This document shows, one piece after another, positions 1-7,100 of a stretch of 29,293 nucleotides of DNA. Below the pieces are notes generated by a model that saw nothing but the letters and a program-made list of their open reading frames with translations, did no database searches and was not told the origin of the DNA. Positions within the stretch are counted from its first letter, which is position 1. Each line of letters starts with the position of its first letter. The DNA comes from a virus. Both the position numbers and the translations under genes were made by a program. Where the stretch lies: positions 1-29,293 of the IMG/VR virus record IMGVR_UViG_3300036399_000312; one strand, 5' to 3'.

Positions 1-148
1 AAGTTATATCAGTGAAACTGATACAATTTGCTGTAGAAGATCCACAACATTGACTCATTGTTTTGCCTAATTTATTAAGCTGTGCTTGAAGTTGCCATAA
101 TAAGTTTGACTGTTGGTCCCAACCTATCTGTCTTGATGGAATACCCAT
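1..148 (-). CDS. Small conserved phage protein, 3' part cut by window edge
   Basis: An open frame starts at the ATG at 148-146 and runs to the window edge, giving 49 residues with no stop. It begins MGIPSRQIGWDQQSNLLWQL and continues through a short amphipathic helix to a Cys-containing stretch (QCCGSS). From memory, the RQIGW...NLLW N-terminus recurs in small proteins near the tail or lysis genes of Bacteroidota phages; no function is known to me. The start lies 2 bases after the stop of the GIY-YIG gene, so it is probably read from the same transcript. The nine N-terminal residues are mirrored by the upstream endonuclease gene. The real length cannot be seen. Confidence 0.75.
   Translation of the reverse strand, partial: MGIPSRQIGWDQQSNLLWQLQAQLNKLGKTMSQCCGSSTANCISFTDIT
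122..148 (-). repeat. Diverged 27-bp direct repeat, copy 1 (start of the downstream gene)
   Basis: The first nine codons of the edge gene (MGIPSRQIG) match the first nine codons of the GIY-YIG gene at 733-759 in 20 of 27 bases. Four of the seven differences are silent third-base changes, and the other three fall in one codon (TCA, Ser, versus AAT, Asn). Confidence 0.8.
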
Positions 149-150
149 AT

Positions 151-759
151 TTATATGTATATTAAATTAGTATTGTTTTTAATTTTGCCTTGTAAAATTT
201 TACACAAGGTATTATAATTTAAGTTAAAAATCAAAGCAGCTTCTTTTATTCCAAAGTAAAATGTTCCTGTTTCTTTATGTAAAATAATTTTCATACTATT
301 TTTCATATTCTTCATTTTCATTCTTGTAGATAGAGAATGTTTTATTCCTTTATGAGAATCGCTTATCTTCTTTTTACTCTCTATAGAATGATTCCATTTT
401 CCTCTAGTTTGTAACATTTTATCAATAGATTCTTTAGGTAATTTTCCACCTCGACCACCTTCTTTTATGTTTAAAAGATTGCATCCAAGATCCTTATAAA
501 AATTAATATAGTAAATTTCTAATTCATCCAAATCAAATTGTGTAACATTATCAGACTGACATTCTTTAATTATTTCAAATTTATGGTTTTGCCACGTATG
601 TTTCTTAAATGAATTAAATAAAACTCTTTGTTTATAAACACTTTGTAAACTTCTATATTTAGAAAATCTTTTTTTAATGTCCCAACTTTGACCAATGTAG
701 ACTTTACCACTAGGGCTAGTAATTTTATAAATTCCTATTTGTCTATTTGGTATTCCCAT
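151..759 (-). CDS. GIY-YIG homing endonuclease with NUMOD-type DNA-binding tail
   Basis: A 202-residue site-specific endonuclease, likely a free-standing mobile gene of the I-TevI/Seg type. The GIY motif is at residues 9-11 and YIG at 21-23. Arg31 follows in the first helix, and the helix with Glu81 (LDELEIYYI) supplies the expected metal-binding Glu. GCNLLNIKEGG at 92-102 closes the catalytic domain. Residues about 121-141 (HSIESKKKISDSHKG) look like a NUMOD3 motif. The C-terminal 165-192 resembles a NUMOD1 helix-turn-helix (KEAALIFNLNYNTLCKIL). The first seven residues precede the usual start of the fold and copy the N-terminus of the next gene. Two sampled lines of the gene (241-300 and 301-360) have 12 and 15 G+C per 60 bases, against 19 in a sampled line of a giant gene (5041-5100), which fits foreign origin. 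It lies 30 bases after the preceding stop. Confidence 0.92.
   Translation of the reverse strand: MGIPNRQIGIYKITSPSGKVYIGQSWDIKKRFSKYRSLQSVYKQRVLFNSFKKHTWQNHKFEIIKECQSDNVTQFDLDELEIYYINFYKDLGCNLLNIKEGGRGGKLPKESIDKMLQTRGKWNHSIESKKKISDSHKGIKHSLSTRMKMKNMKNSMKIILHKETGTFYFGIKEAALIFNLNYNTLCKILQGKIKNNTNLIYI
733..759 (-). repeat. Diverged 27-bp direct repeat, copy 2 (start of the endonuclease gene)
   Basis: Encodes MGIPNRQIG and matches the repeat at 122-148 in 20 of 27 bases. The match ends exactly where the GIY motif of the endonuclease takes over, since the Gly of RQIG is also the Gly of GIY. Confidence 0.8.
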
Positions 760-781
760 TTCTTTATAATTTATTAGTTAT

Positions 782-789
782 CAAAGATA
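782..789 (-). promoter_or_regulatory. Possible -7 element before the endonuclease gene
   Basis: The minus strand reads TATCTTTG, matching the Bacteroidota -7 consensus TAnnTTTG, 22 bases before the endonuclease ATG and directly after the preceding stop. No TTG is seen at the right distance upstream, and such 8-mers arise by chance in AT-rich DNA, so this is weak. A private promoter would suit a mobile gene. Confidence 0.22.
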
Positions 790-936
790 TTAATTTATAT
801 CTAATGTTATTGTTATGAAACCAAGAAAGAGAACATATGATGTATAATCAAATTTCTCATCAGGGTGTAGGACTTCCCATCCTATTGCTAGTCTATCGTG
901 TGGCCAATGAAATGATATTTCTAATTGCCAATCCAT
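790..936 (-). CDS. Tiny conserved phage protein (48 aa)
   Basis: A 48-residue frame beginning MDWQLEISFHWPHDRLAIGW and ending with a hydrophobic stretch, VLFLGFITITLDIN. Its ATG overlaps the stop of the 44-aa gene by one base (TAATG), a sign of translational coupling and a good reason to call both real. Trp, His and Pro are frequent, and the last 15 residues could form a beta strand or a short membrane-associated segment. From memory, proteins with a HDRLAxGWE core and this size are common beside the other tiny gene in Bacteroidota phages, but their role is unknown. It lies directly upstream of the inserted endonuclease. Confidence 0.78.
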   Translation of the reverse strand: MDWQLEISFHWPHDRLAIGWEVLHPDEKFDYTSYVLFLGFITITLDIN

Positions 937-1070
937 TATCCCTGTCCTTTATTTAATTTCTTGTATAGTTTGCTAGATTTCAACTTTGATGTCTTTGCTT
1001 TTGCGTGTACACCAGGACGACTGATCGTAGGTTTTAAAATCTTTTCTGCTGTGTTGGTTTGTTTTGCCAT
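936..1070 (-). CDS. Tiny basic conserved phage protein (44 aa)
   Basis: A 44-residue Lys-rich protein. It starts MAKQTNTAEKILKPTISRPG and then has VHAKAKTSKLKSSKLYKKLN before a GQG end. RPGVHAK...KTSKLK and the YKK...GQG ending resemble a family of very small basic proteins that recurs in Bacteroidota phages; no function is established as far as I know. The strong positive charge would allow binding to nucleic acid or an acidic protein. It starts 5 bases after the stop of the outer spanin-like gene and overlaps the next start by one base, so it is part of the lysis transcript. Confidence 0.82.
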   Translation of the reverse strand: MAKQTNTAEKILKPTISRPGVHAKAKTSKLKSSKLYKKLNKGQG

Positions 1071-1075
1071 TGGTT

Positions 1076-1543
1076 TTAAAATAAGTTATATTCTACAATA
1101 AATCCATATCCTGATGGATTGTTTGGTTGTACAAAGTATTGTGCTCCTAAACTAAATTTAGGAAATTCAAGTAATAATGTTCCATATAAATATGGATTAA
1201 CTATAGTGGCATTTACACTTTGAACTCCTAAGTATCCATGAAGTTCAGGTTTCTTCCACCAGCCAATAGCTTTGTCTTGTATAGTGATTATTTCATCTTT
1301 TTTAGAGATGATGCTATCTTTAATTGCAATGATTGAATATAGTTCAATAGTTTGTTTTTTAAGAACATCATTCTTCTCTTGAGCAAGTGATAAGAGCTGT
1401 CTACAGATATCTCCTCTTACAAGGTCTTTAACAACTTCTCTACCAACTCTCTCATCTAATACTATCTTTTTTATTGTATCTGTTTGTGAAATACTTTTGA
1501 AGCTCACTAACAGACATAGTATCAATAATCTTAATTGTGTCAT
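1076..1543 (-). CDS. Putative outer-membrane spanin partner, beta-structured C-terminus
   Basis: 155 residues. A signal peptide spans residues 1-20 (basic start, LLILCLLVS core, SISQ before TD). A helical, probably coiled-coil part follows at about 45-95 (ending KKDEIITIQD). After WWKKPELHGY come four short alternating segments (about 103-155) that look like beta strands and end in VEYNLF. A terminal Phe preceded by alternating hydrophobics is typical of outer-membrane beta proteins. Cys10 lies in the hydrophobic core without a proper lipobox, so a lipoprotein is unlikely. The gene overlaps the membrane-anchored helical protein before it by 92 bases in another frame, recalling the overlapping Rz/Rz1 spanin genes. 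Role inferred: joining inner and outer membranes in the last lysis step. Alternatively, a periplasmic or outer-membrane protein unrelated to lysis. Confidence 0.72.
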   Translation of the reverse strand: MTQLRLLILCLLVSFKSISQTDTIKKIVLDERVGREVVKDLVRGDICRQLLSLAQEKNDVLKKQTIELYSIIAIKDSIISKKDEIITIQDKAIGWWKKPELHGYLGVQSVNATIVNPYLYGTLLLEFPKFSLGAQYFVQPNNPSGYGFIVEYNLF

Positions 1544-1802
1544 GTTGTATCTGTATTAATATTTTTTCTTTCTTAATTATAGTGCTCTCACTAACTTTTA
1601 AACTGTCAAGTTTATTCCAGTGTAGTTCTTCCTTTTGCTCAAGCACTTCAATCTCTTTTTCAAGACGTTGTTTTTCTTTTTGTAACTCACTATTCTTTCC
1701 TATTCCATAAACCAAGAACAGAATGAATAATATAATTAGGATGGTTCCTAACCATTGTTGTTTTATGAACTTACTTATATGGTACATAACTTGTTTTTCC
1801 AC
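1452..1802 (-). CDS. Putative inner-membrane spanin (i-spanin)
   Basis: 116 residues. A single membrane helix lies at about 17-34 (WLGTILIILFILFLVYGIG) after a short basic N-terminus, followed by a charged coiled-coil at about 38-82 and a C-terminal part (SVSELQKYFTNRYNKKDS) that would lie in the periplasm. This is the architecture of Rz-type inner-membrane spanins. Its end overlaps the next gene by 92 bases and its start overlaps the endolysin gene by 32 bases. An in-frame ATG at 1787-1785 (MYHISKFIK) would shorten the overlap and is an equally plausible start. Position after holin-like and endolysin genes supports the lysis role; no sequence family is claimed. Confidence 0.75.
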   Translation of the reverse strand: MEKQVMYHISKFIKQQWLGTILIILFILFLVYGIGKNSELQKEKQRLEKEIEVLEQKEELHWNKLDSLKVSESTIIKKEKILIQIQHDTIKIIDTMSVSELQKYFTNRYNKKDSIR

Positions 1803-2238
1803 CTTGTTTAACAGCTTTCAAAACTTGCTTACGTTGTTTACCAGTTGATTCGTATGATACGTGTACCCAGTCAGGGTTAGAATCTGTACCAAATTCCCAA
1901 ATCATTTGATCAAAGTTTAGATGTTGCTTAATGAAATCAAAAACTTGCTTATTGGTAACACCACTTGCACTACCATCCATGTCGATATCAATTGCTTCAC
2001 CAGAACAATGTTGTGATGTAAGTGATCCACCTATCTTTTTGTTTAATGCAGCACTTCTATATCCACTAGATATATGAATAGGAACTTTGAAGTGTTCTCT
2101 AATAGGTTCAAATACTTTTTCAGCTAATAACTTAAAGTTTTCTAAGTGTGCTGGAGTAGGCTCATTGCTTATTCCATTTCTTTTTGCTGAATCACTTCTT
2201 GTAACTTCAGCTAATGATAAGTGTTTACTCAGTTGCAT
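1771..2238 (-). CDS. M15-type peptidase endolysin
   Basis: 155 residues, a full-length zinc D-Ala-D-Ala carboxypeptidase/endopeptidase-like domain of the Peptidase_M15_3 kind. SxHxxGxAxD is present as SQHCSGEAID, giving zinc ligands His77 and Asp84. The third ligand is His126 in DWVHVSY. SGYRSAALNKKIGG at 58-71 is the usual substrate-side motif, and LSLAEVTRSDSAKRNGI at 7-23 is the common N-terminal stretch. No signal peptide is seen, so it needs holin-made lesions to reach peptidoglycan, where it would cut peptide stems or cross-links. It overlaps the small membrane protein before it by 14 bases and the i-spanin by 32, inside an evident lysis cassette. Confidence 0.93.
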   Translation of the reverse strand: MQLSKHLSLAEVTRSDSAKRNGISNEPTPAHLENFKLLAEKVFEPIREHFKVPIHISSGYRSAALNKKIGGSLTSQHCSGEAIDIDMDGSASGVTNKQVFDFIKQHLNFDQMIWEFGTDSNPDWVHVSYESTGKQRKQVLKAVKQGGKTSYVPYK

Positions 2239-2482
2239 CTTGTTCTTTCTTTTGTTTGTTCATACTAAATACTTTACCTGCTGTGGCTATACCAAAACAG
2301 ATCATTGTAAGAGTCATAAATCCATCAAAGATAAATTGTTTGATGATTAACTCTTTGCCCCATATCCCTGTAACTACATCTACTAACAATGTAAATACCA
2401 TTGCAAAAAATGAAATGACACCAACAAATGCTTTCTCATCTATTGAATTGTCATCACTTACTAATTCTTTAAAAAATCCCAT
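2225..2482 (-). CDS. Small two-helix membrane protein, holin-like
   Basis: 85 residues with two predicted membrane helices, about 18-38 (AFVGVISFFAMVFTLLVDVV) and 47-68 (IIKQFIFDGFMTLTMICFGI). An acidic N-terminus (SDDNSIDE) precedes them and a charged tail (MNKQKKEQDATE) follows. Size and shape fit a class II-like holin or an antiholin. The gene overlaps the endolysin start by 14 bases, the usual place for a holin. It is one of several membrane proteins in the cassette, so which one forms the lethal lesion cannot be told from sequence. Confidence 0.75.
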   Translation of the reverse strand: MGFFKELVSDDNSIDEKAFVGVISFFAMVFTLLVDVVTGIWGKELIIKQFIFDGFMTLTMICFGIATAGKVFSMNKQKKEQDATE

Positions 2483-2486
2483 TTAC

Positions 2487-3179
2487 CTATTTCTTTTTAG
2501 TGGTTGTACGTTTAACTGGTTTCTTTGTTCTTGGTTTTCTTACAGGTTTAGCTGCTTCTCTTTTTGTTTTTATAAAATCATATATCAATGTACCTAATAA
2601 GATAAAAGATAACGATAACACTCCTATCATGAAGTTTGAAAATGTATACATTGTAACCTTCATATCATCTGCTAACTTTTCTCCTTCTGTAGATTGTAAA
2701 TCAATTAGTAGGTTAATGTTATCCATGATTGGTGTTATCTTCTTTTCTATAACACCTGATTTAATTATAGAGTCTACTTCTTCTAAGTTCCTATTGTTCT
2801 CAACATCTTCTATAATGTCTTCTATAATAGCATCAACTTCTTTTGTATCCTCGTTTACTTTATCAATAATTTTCTGTTCTTCAGGAACCATTTCAGTAGC
2901 AATGTATGCTGACCACACACTGTCTCTTGATTTTTTCCAATCTTTTATATAATCAAGATTTTCTTTTAACTTGTCAACTGAAAATTCTTTATTTACAAAG
3001 TTTGCTTCTATAGGTGTACCATAGTAATCAAAAGCTCTTGATAGCCATGGTTGAGGTTTTAATCTATCTTCTATGATAGCTCGTGCGTTTTCTGATATCT
3101 TCACTTCAATCCATTTACCATAGATTGCAACTGATAACATAATTAGAGTTAGTGCTATTAATGAAGTATTCTTATTCAT
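2487..3179 (-). CDS. Membrane-anchored helical-bundle protein (4HB_MCP-like), lysis cassette
   Basis: 230 residues. An N-terminal membrane helix at about 5-21 is followed by a long helical region (22-178), a second membrane helix at about 180-202 (SNFMIGVLSLSFILLGTLIY) and a very basic tail (KPVRKPRTKKPVK...KKK). Two membrane helices bracketing an all-helical periplasmic part is the layout of four-helix-bundle chemoreceptor sensor domains (4HB_MCP type). The loop WSAYIATEMVPEEQKII is the kind found there, but no HAMP or signalling domain follows. The basic tail would be in the cytoplasm. Lying between holin-like genes, it may sense or tune lysis, or be a holin partner; that is inference. It is the only gene here ending in TAG. 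Its start overlaps the previous stop by one base (TAATG). Confidence 0.8.
   Translation of the reverse strand: MNKNTSLIALTLIMLSVAIYGKWIEVKISENARAIIEDRLKPQPWLSRAFDYYGTPIEANFVNKEFSVDKLKENLDYIKDWKKSRDSVWSAYIATEMVPEEQKIIDKVNEDTKEVDAIIEDIIEDVENNRNLEEVDSIIKSGVIEKKITPIMDNINLLIDLQSTEGEKLADDMKVTMYTFSNFMIGVLSLSFILLGTLIYDFIKTKREAAKPVRKPRTKKPVKRTTTKKK
2535..2549 (-). repeat. 15-bp direct repeat, copy 1, encodes KPVRK
   Basis: The plus-strand sequence ttttcttacaggttt is identical to 3194-3208. Both copies lie in the C-terminal basic tails of adjacent membrane-protein genes. Confidence 0.85.
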
Positions 3180-3553
3180 TACTTTATAGGTTTTTTTCTT
3201 ACAGGTTTTTTAGTTGATGTAACTTTACCTTTCTTAGCATTGGCTATAAACTTTGCAGGATCTTCAGAGAACGCACCAGATATTTTTGTTATACCTTTTA
3301 ATAGTTCTGGTGAGTTTAATCCAACAAGTCCATATGTCACTGCTTTAATCATTGAATTAATTTCGAACTGTTCTAATATGAACCAAGAGATGCTAGATGC
3401 AATCATTGCAGCAGATATGTTCTTGATTATTGTATTCATGGCATTCTCTTCTTCAGATACAGCCAGTCTTGCTATCATTCCTGCAGCACCAATTAACGTA
3501 ACAATCCATCCTCCTTTTAAAAATTTTGGAATAAATCCTTCTAGACTATCCAT
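3179..3553 (-). CDS. Three-helix holin-like protein (LydA/holin superfamily III-like)
   Basis: 124 residues with three predicted membrane helices, about 13-30 (KGGWIVTLIGAAGMIARL), 45-61 and 67-82. An amphipathic stretch and a basic tail (KKPVRKKPIK) follow. The first GGW...GxxGMIAR helix, the central helix with small residues and the third helix with a GL/PEL end resemble LydA-type holins. A class I-like arrangement with a positively charged cytoplasmic tail is compatible with a lesion-forming holin whose timing is set by that tail. The gene sits 6 bases after the holin_4-like gene and touches the four-helix-bundle gene by TAATG. Family assignment is by pattern only. Confidence 0.72.
   Translation of the reverse strand: MDSLEGFIPKFLKGGWIVTLIGAAGMIARLAVSEEENAMNTIIKNISAAMIASSISWFILEQFEINSMIKAVTYGLVGLNSPELLKGITKISGAFSEDPAKFIANAKKGKVTSTKKPVRKKPIK
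3194..3208 (-). repeat. 15-bp direct repeat, copy 2, encodes KPVRK
   Basis: Identical to 2535-2549. It encodes KPVRK in the basic tail of the three-helix protein. Confidence 0.85.
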
Positions 3554-3559
3554 AATATA

Positions 3560-4003
3560 TTATTTAGGATTGGCTATGTCATCTACATCATGGGAGATTT
3601 CTTTTGCTCTGTTGATTGTTCTTTTTAAAATCTGCCAGATATTAATCTTAAGAGCAGCTTCTACATTCTCTTTAATTGATGTAAGCTCTACTAGAATAAG
3701 AAGAACACATGCAACTTTTGTAGAAAAGAATTGAACTGAAACAATGTTCAGCAACAGTTCGTTCAATAAAAATTTATCAATTGGATAGAGGAGAATGATT
3801 GACACCTCATAAAGAACCAGTTTGCTTATTATATTTGACAACTTTCTACTACGAATGGATCTCCATCCATTCAATTTAACTGATTTATAAATACCTGTGA
3901 ATGTGTCTAGCATGATTGCTATACCTACGACCATAACTAACTGTTGAATTGGCGCAAAGAATAAGAGTAAGGCTGCTAGTAATTGTAAAAGAAATGTTCT
4001 CAT
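3560..4003 (-). CDS. Phage holin, phage_holin_4-like
   Basis: 147 residues, first gene of the lysis cassette. Hydrophobic segments lie at about 4-32 (LLQLLAALLLFFAPIQQLVM and on), 58-74 and 95-108. Landmarks of the phage_holin_4/toxin-secretion holin family are recognisable: D33-TFTGI-YK after the first helices, the basic loop ending SRKL at 52-55 followed by a helix, and E106...SIKEN at 109-113. It forms or regulates inner-membrane lesions that release the endolysin. The ATG lies about 70 bases downstream of a -7-like element, and the leader contains AAGGGAGAGAG, purine-rich but far (about 40 bases) from the start, so not a normal ribosome-binding site. Confidence 0.83.
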   Translation of the reverse strand: MRTFLLQLLAALLLFFAPIQQLVMVVGIAIMLDTFTGIYKSVKLNGWRSIRSRKLSNIISKLVLYEVSIILLYPIDKFLLNELLLNIVSVQFFSTKVACVLLILVELTSIKENVEAALKINIWQILKRTINRAKEISHDVDDIANPK

Positions 4004-4076
4004 TTAAGAATGATGTTATAGTTTGTAACTAGTTTTCCACTCTCTCCCTTGATAAAAACGATTAATTTGTAGTAAG

Positions 4077-4084
4077 CAAATGTA
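4077..4084 (-). promoter_or_regulatory. Candidate promoter -7 element for the lysis cassette
   Basis: The minus strand reads TACATTTG, a full match to the Bacteroidota TAnnTTTG, within TTACATTTGCTTA. The promoter at 24874 has TTACATTTGCTAA, 12 of 13 identical. The expected TTG about 20 bases upstream is missing (GCC at 4107-4105), so this may need an activator or be a weaker promoter. Transcription would start around 4070, giving a leader of roughly 65 bases. Confidence 0.5.
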
Positions 4085-4101
4085 ACAATTTATATATATT
4101 A

Positions 4102-4132
4102 TATGGCATCTAAGATGTAAATAAATGCCATA
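4102..4132 (-). terminator. Hairpin after the giant-gene operon, possible terminator
   Basis: Perfect 8-bp arms (tatggcat at 4102-4109, atgccata at 4125-4132) are separated by 15 bases, starting 9 bases beyond the stop of the 1635-aa gene. On the transcript the hairpin is followed by an AU-rich run (UAAUAUAUAUAAAUUG) but not a clean U tract. It overlaps the -33 region of the next promoter, so an operator is an alternative reading. Confidence 0.35.
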
Positions 4133-4141
4133 ATATAGCTA

Positions 4142-7100
4142 TTACTGTCTTCTTGATTCTGCACTCACTCTGATGCCCATTTCTTTAGCAAGTTCAGGAT
4201 AAAGGTAAGGAAGTATCTCAGTTTGAAATTGAGAAATTCCAGGAATCATTGCAAAGAAATACTTCATTGGATATGCTTTGTCAGGATCTTCCATCTCTTT
4301 ACCTATTGCATTAAAGATTCTCATTGCTTTTGTAATTATATTCAATGATGGAAGTACAGAACCTTTAGTCATACCTTCAAAAGATACAGGGTTATAATAG
4401 AATGTAATCTCATCAGAAATTTTATGCAATCCTCTAGCAGCTAATTTATATAAATTTTTTGTTTGATCATCAGCATCTTCAGGTGGTTCAGCAGCAGCAG
4501 CTGCAAACATCATTGCAGCAACAATTAATAAAAGTTTTAACTCTTTCATTTCATTAGTTAATTCTTTTCTTACAAGATCATAAAACTCCTCAGTGGTTAT
4601 CTCAAGAACCTGGCCAGTTTTTTTATAGTAATCATCTTTTTTTGCTTCAAGCATTTCATCTAAGATTCGTAAACCTTCATCAGTACCATTGATGATCTCA
4701 CGCATCTTCAAAAGATTTCTTGTTCCTAATTGATTCCAAGTTTTAAAGAAAAGTCTAACTCTACCATATTCCCATTCATCAAGTTCAACATTTTTAGTAA
4801 TGTCCATTCCACGTTCAGAAACTAATTTAGGAATCCATGTCTTAAACATCATAAATGATGAAATGATTGTATCTCTTCTGTAGCCAGCTTTGTTGTCTTC
4901 ATTCATTTGACCATTAAGCTTTCTACCATACTCAATAACTGTAGTTCTATACTTAGCTAATTCTTCATCAGTAACTCCAGGAATAACAAGTTTATCATTT
5001 TCAATCTTAGCAACCTTAGCTAAAGAAGAAGATTCTTTAAGTTCTTGAACTCTTTCTTCAAATGTTTTTTCAAGTTCCTTTCTTGCTGATTCAGAAAGAT
5101 CATATTTAGCTGCTCTATCTTGAGCTTTTATAAATTGTCTAATGTTTACAATCTTTCCATTTACAACCATTGAGTTGTCATTAAAACTCATTGCATTAGC
5201 AAATTGTAATTTCTTCTCACCAAATGAGTTAGTTATCATCATTGTGTCAGAGAATGTCCATGTACCTAACCATTTAGCATACTGACCTTTCTCCCATGTA
5301 GCTCTTCTTGCTTCTTCTGTAACAATGTCATCATTCAATGGAACAATTAAATCTAATAAACCTTTCTCAATAGTTGACAATCCTTTACCAAAAGGTAAAC
5401 TAATTTTTCCATTGTTTTTCTCAAACTCTCTAAAGCGATACATTCCTCCAGCATTGATGTAAGATTGGAACTGACCACCTGCCCAGTTTGCAAGTCCAAT
5501 AAGAGGTTTAAGACCAACAGCAAGAGCTCTAGTTAATGTATCAAGATTCTTAAGTCCTTTCTTAATGTTAACTGCTTTCTTTGATTTGTCTTCTTCTGTT
5601 TTACCAAGCTTCTCTCCAACTTTACCAATTCCAATATTTCCTAAAGATCCTAAGTCTTCTGTTAATTTGTATAGTCCATCATCGATGATTGTTTCTAATA
5701 CAATAGCATTTCTATTTTCTGCTTCATTTACCTTTGGACCTTGTTCATCAAATATGATTCTACCTTCTTGATCTTTCATTAATGAACCTTTTGCTTTTTC
5801 AACAGCAAGAAGTGTCTGCATAGTTTCTTCCATGTTTGCAGACTTCTCATACTCCAATAATGATTTAATCCACATAGCTCCCACTTTATTAAGATCTGTA
5901 GATAGCTGACTTACATCTTTGTCTGTTTTGGTAAAGTATTTAGGAATTTCTTTTCTAACCTTTCCTGTCTCAGGATCAATCTTAGAAAGATTTTGTTCTT
6001 CGTTAATTCTTGTTTGATAAAGATCTTTCCAAAAACTCTCACTTGCTTGACCTAAGAAGTCTTTATTTTTTGCAAACTTCTGAATTGTAGTAGCTTCTAT
6101 TAATGGGAAGAAGGAAGTTTCTTTTTCTGAAATATATCCAAGCAACTTAGCTTTATTATTAAGTGCAGTGAAATATTGCCACATGTCATATGCAGGCTTG
6201 TTTTTAATAAGTTCTCTAAACTCATTAGAATATAACTTGTCTTCTTTTAATGTTTGATTAACTAGTTTTTTGAACTCGTATCTATTGAATCCATTAAATG
6301 AATCTCTGTTTATATCAAGGGAGTCTTTTAGTTTACTTATTCTGAATTCTCTTATACGTACATCTTCTTCTTCTTCAGATGAATAAGTTGTATCGTTTAT
6401 AACTTGTATTCCTTTATTAATTTCTTCTTTTGCTAATCTGTTATATTTATCAACGTTTATGTTTCTTAAGAAGAAATCAACGTCTTTTTTCTCAGAAGCT
6501 TCTTTAAGTTGAGCCCAAAATTTAGGATCAATTTTATTAATAAGTTTTAATCCTGATGGGGTTATTCTTCCTATAAAATCAAATGCGTTCTTACCTTGTT
6601 TACTAGCTTCTTTTTCTAATGGTTCAAGTAATTGTTGAAACTCTGTATAGTTTTGTTTAAACTTAATGTTTACAAGACTCTTTGCATTCATCAATAAGTT
6701 AGAAGCAAGTTTTATAATTCTTGCATTGAGTTTAGTTCCCTCAGCCCAAGTCTTAGCAAAACCACTTATCTCAGCTTCAGCTTGTAACTTTTTATTCCCT
6801 AATTCATCTTCAGTGTAGGGCATATCAAATCCTTCTTTCTCTCCTAACTGAATAGCATATTCTGTTTGAAGTTGAAGAATTTTCTTAAGCATCCTTTCTG
6901 TACTTTTACTTAAGTGTTCTAATTCAAGAAGTGTCTTTTTGTTTTCAGCAGTCATTCCTTCTCTTGGATATTGAGAAAGAAACACCTGATCTAATGCTCT
7001 AAATTTCTCAGCACTTTTTGAATATTCTAATAAGTCTGCAAGTTTTTTCTTAATTTCATCTTTTGATAATGTAGAATAATCTAAATTCTCAAATGAATCT

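Noticed and set aside
1514-1516. Cys10 of the 155-aa outer spanin candidate as a lipidation site
   Set aside because: It sits inside the hydrophobic core as LILC with no Gly, Ala or Ser before it, and a better signal-peptidase I site follows at SISQ.
2487-2489. Possible stop-codon reassignment (TAG as Gln), known in some crAss-like phages
   Set aside because: TAG ends the 230-aa gene four bases before the next start and TGA ends the i-spanin; the giant genes read through with no internal TAG. The standard code explains everything here.
2500-3734. Long plus-strand open frames over the lysis cassette (2500-2952 and 3240-3734)
   Set aside because: They lie opposite well-supported membrane and holin-like genes, and their translations are Ser/Ile/Phe-rich antisense products with no recognisable start context or family.
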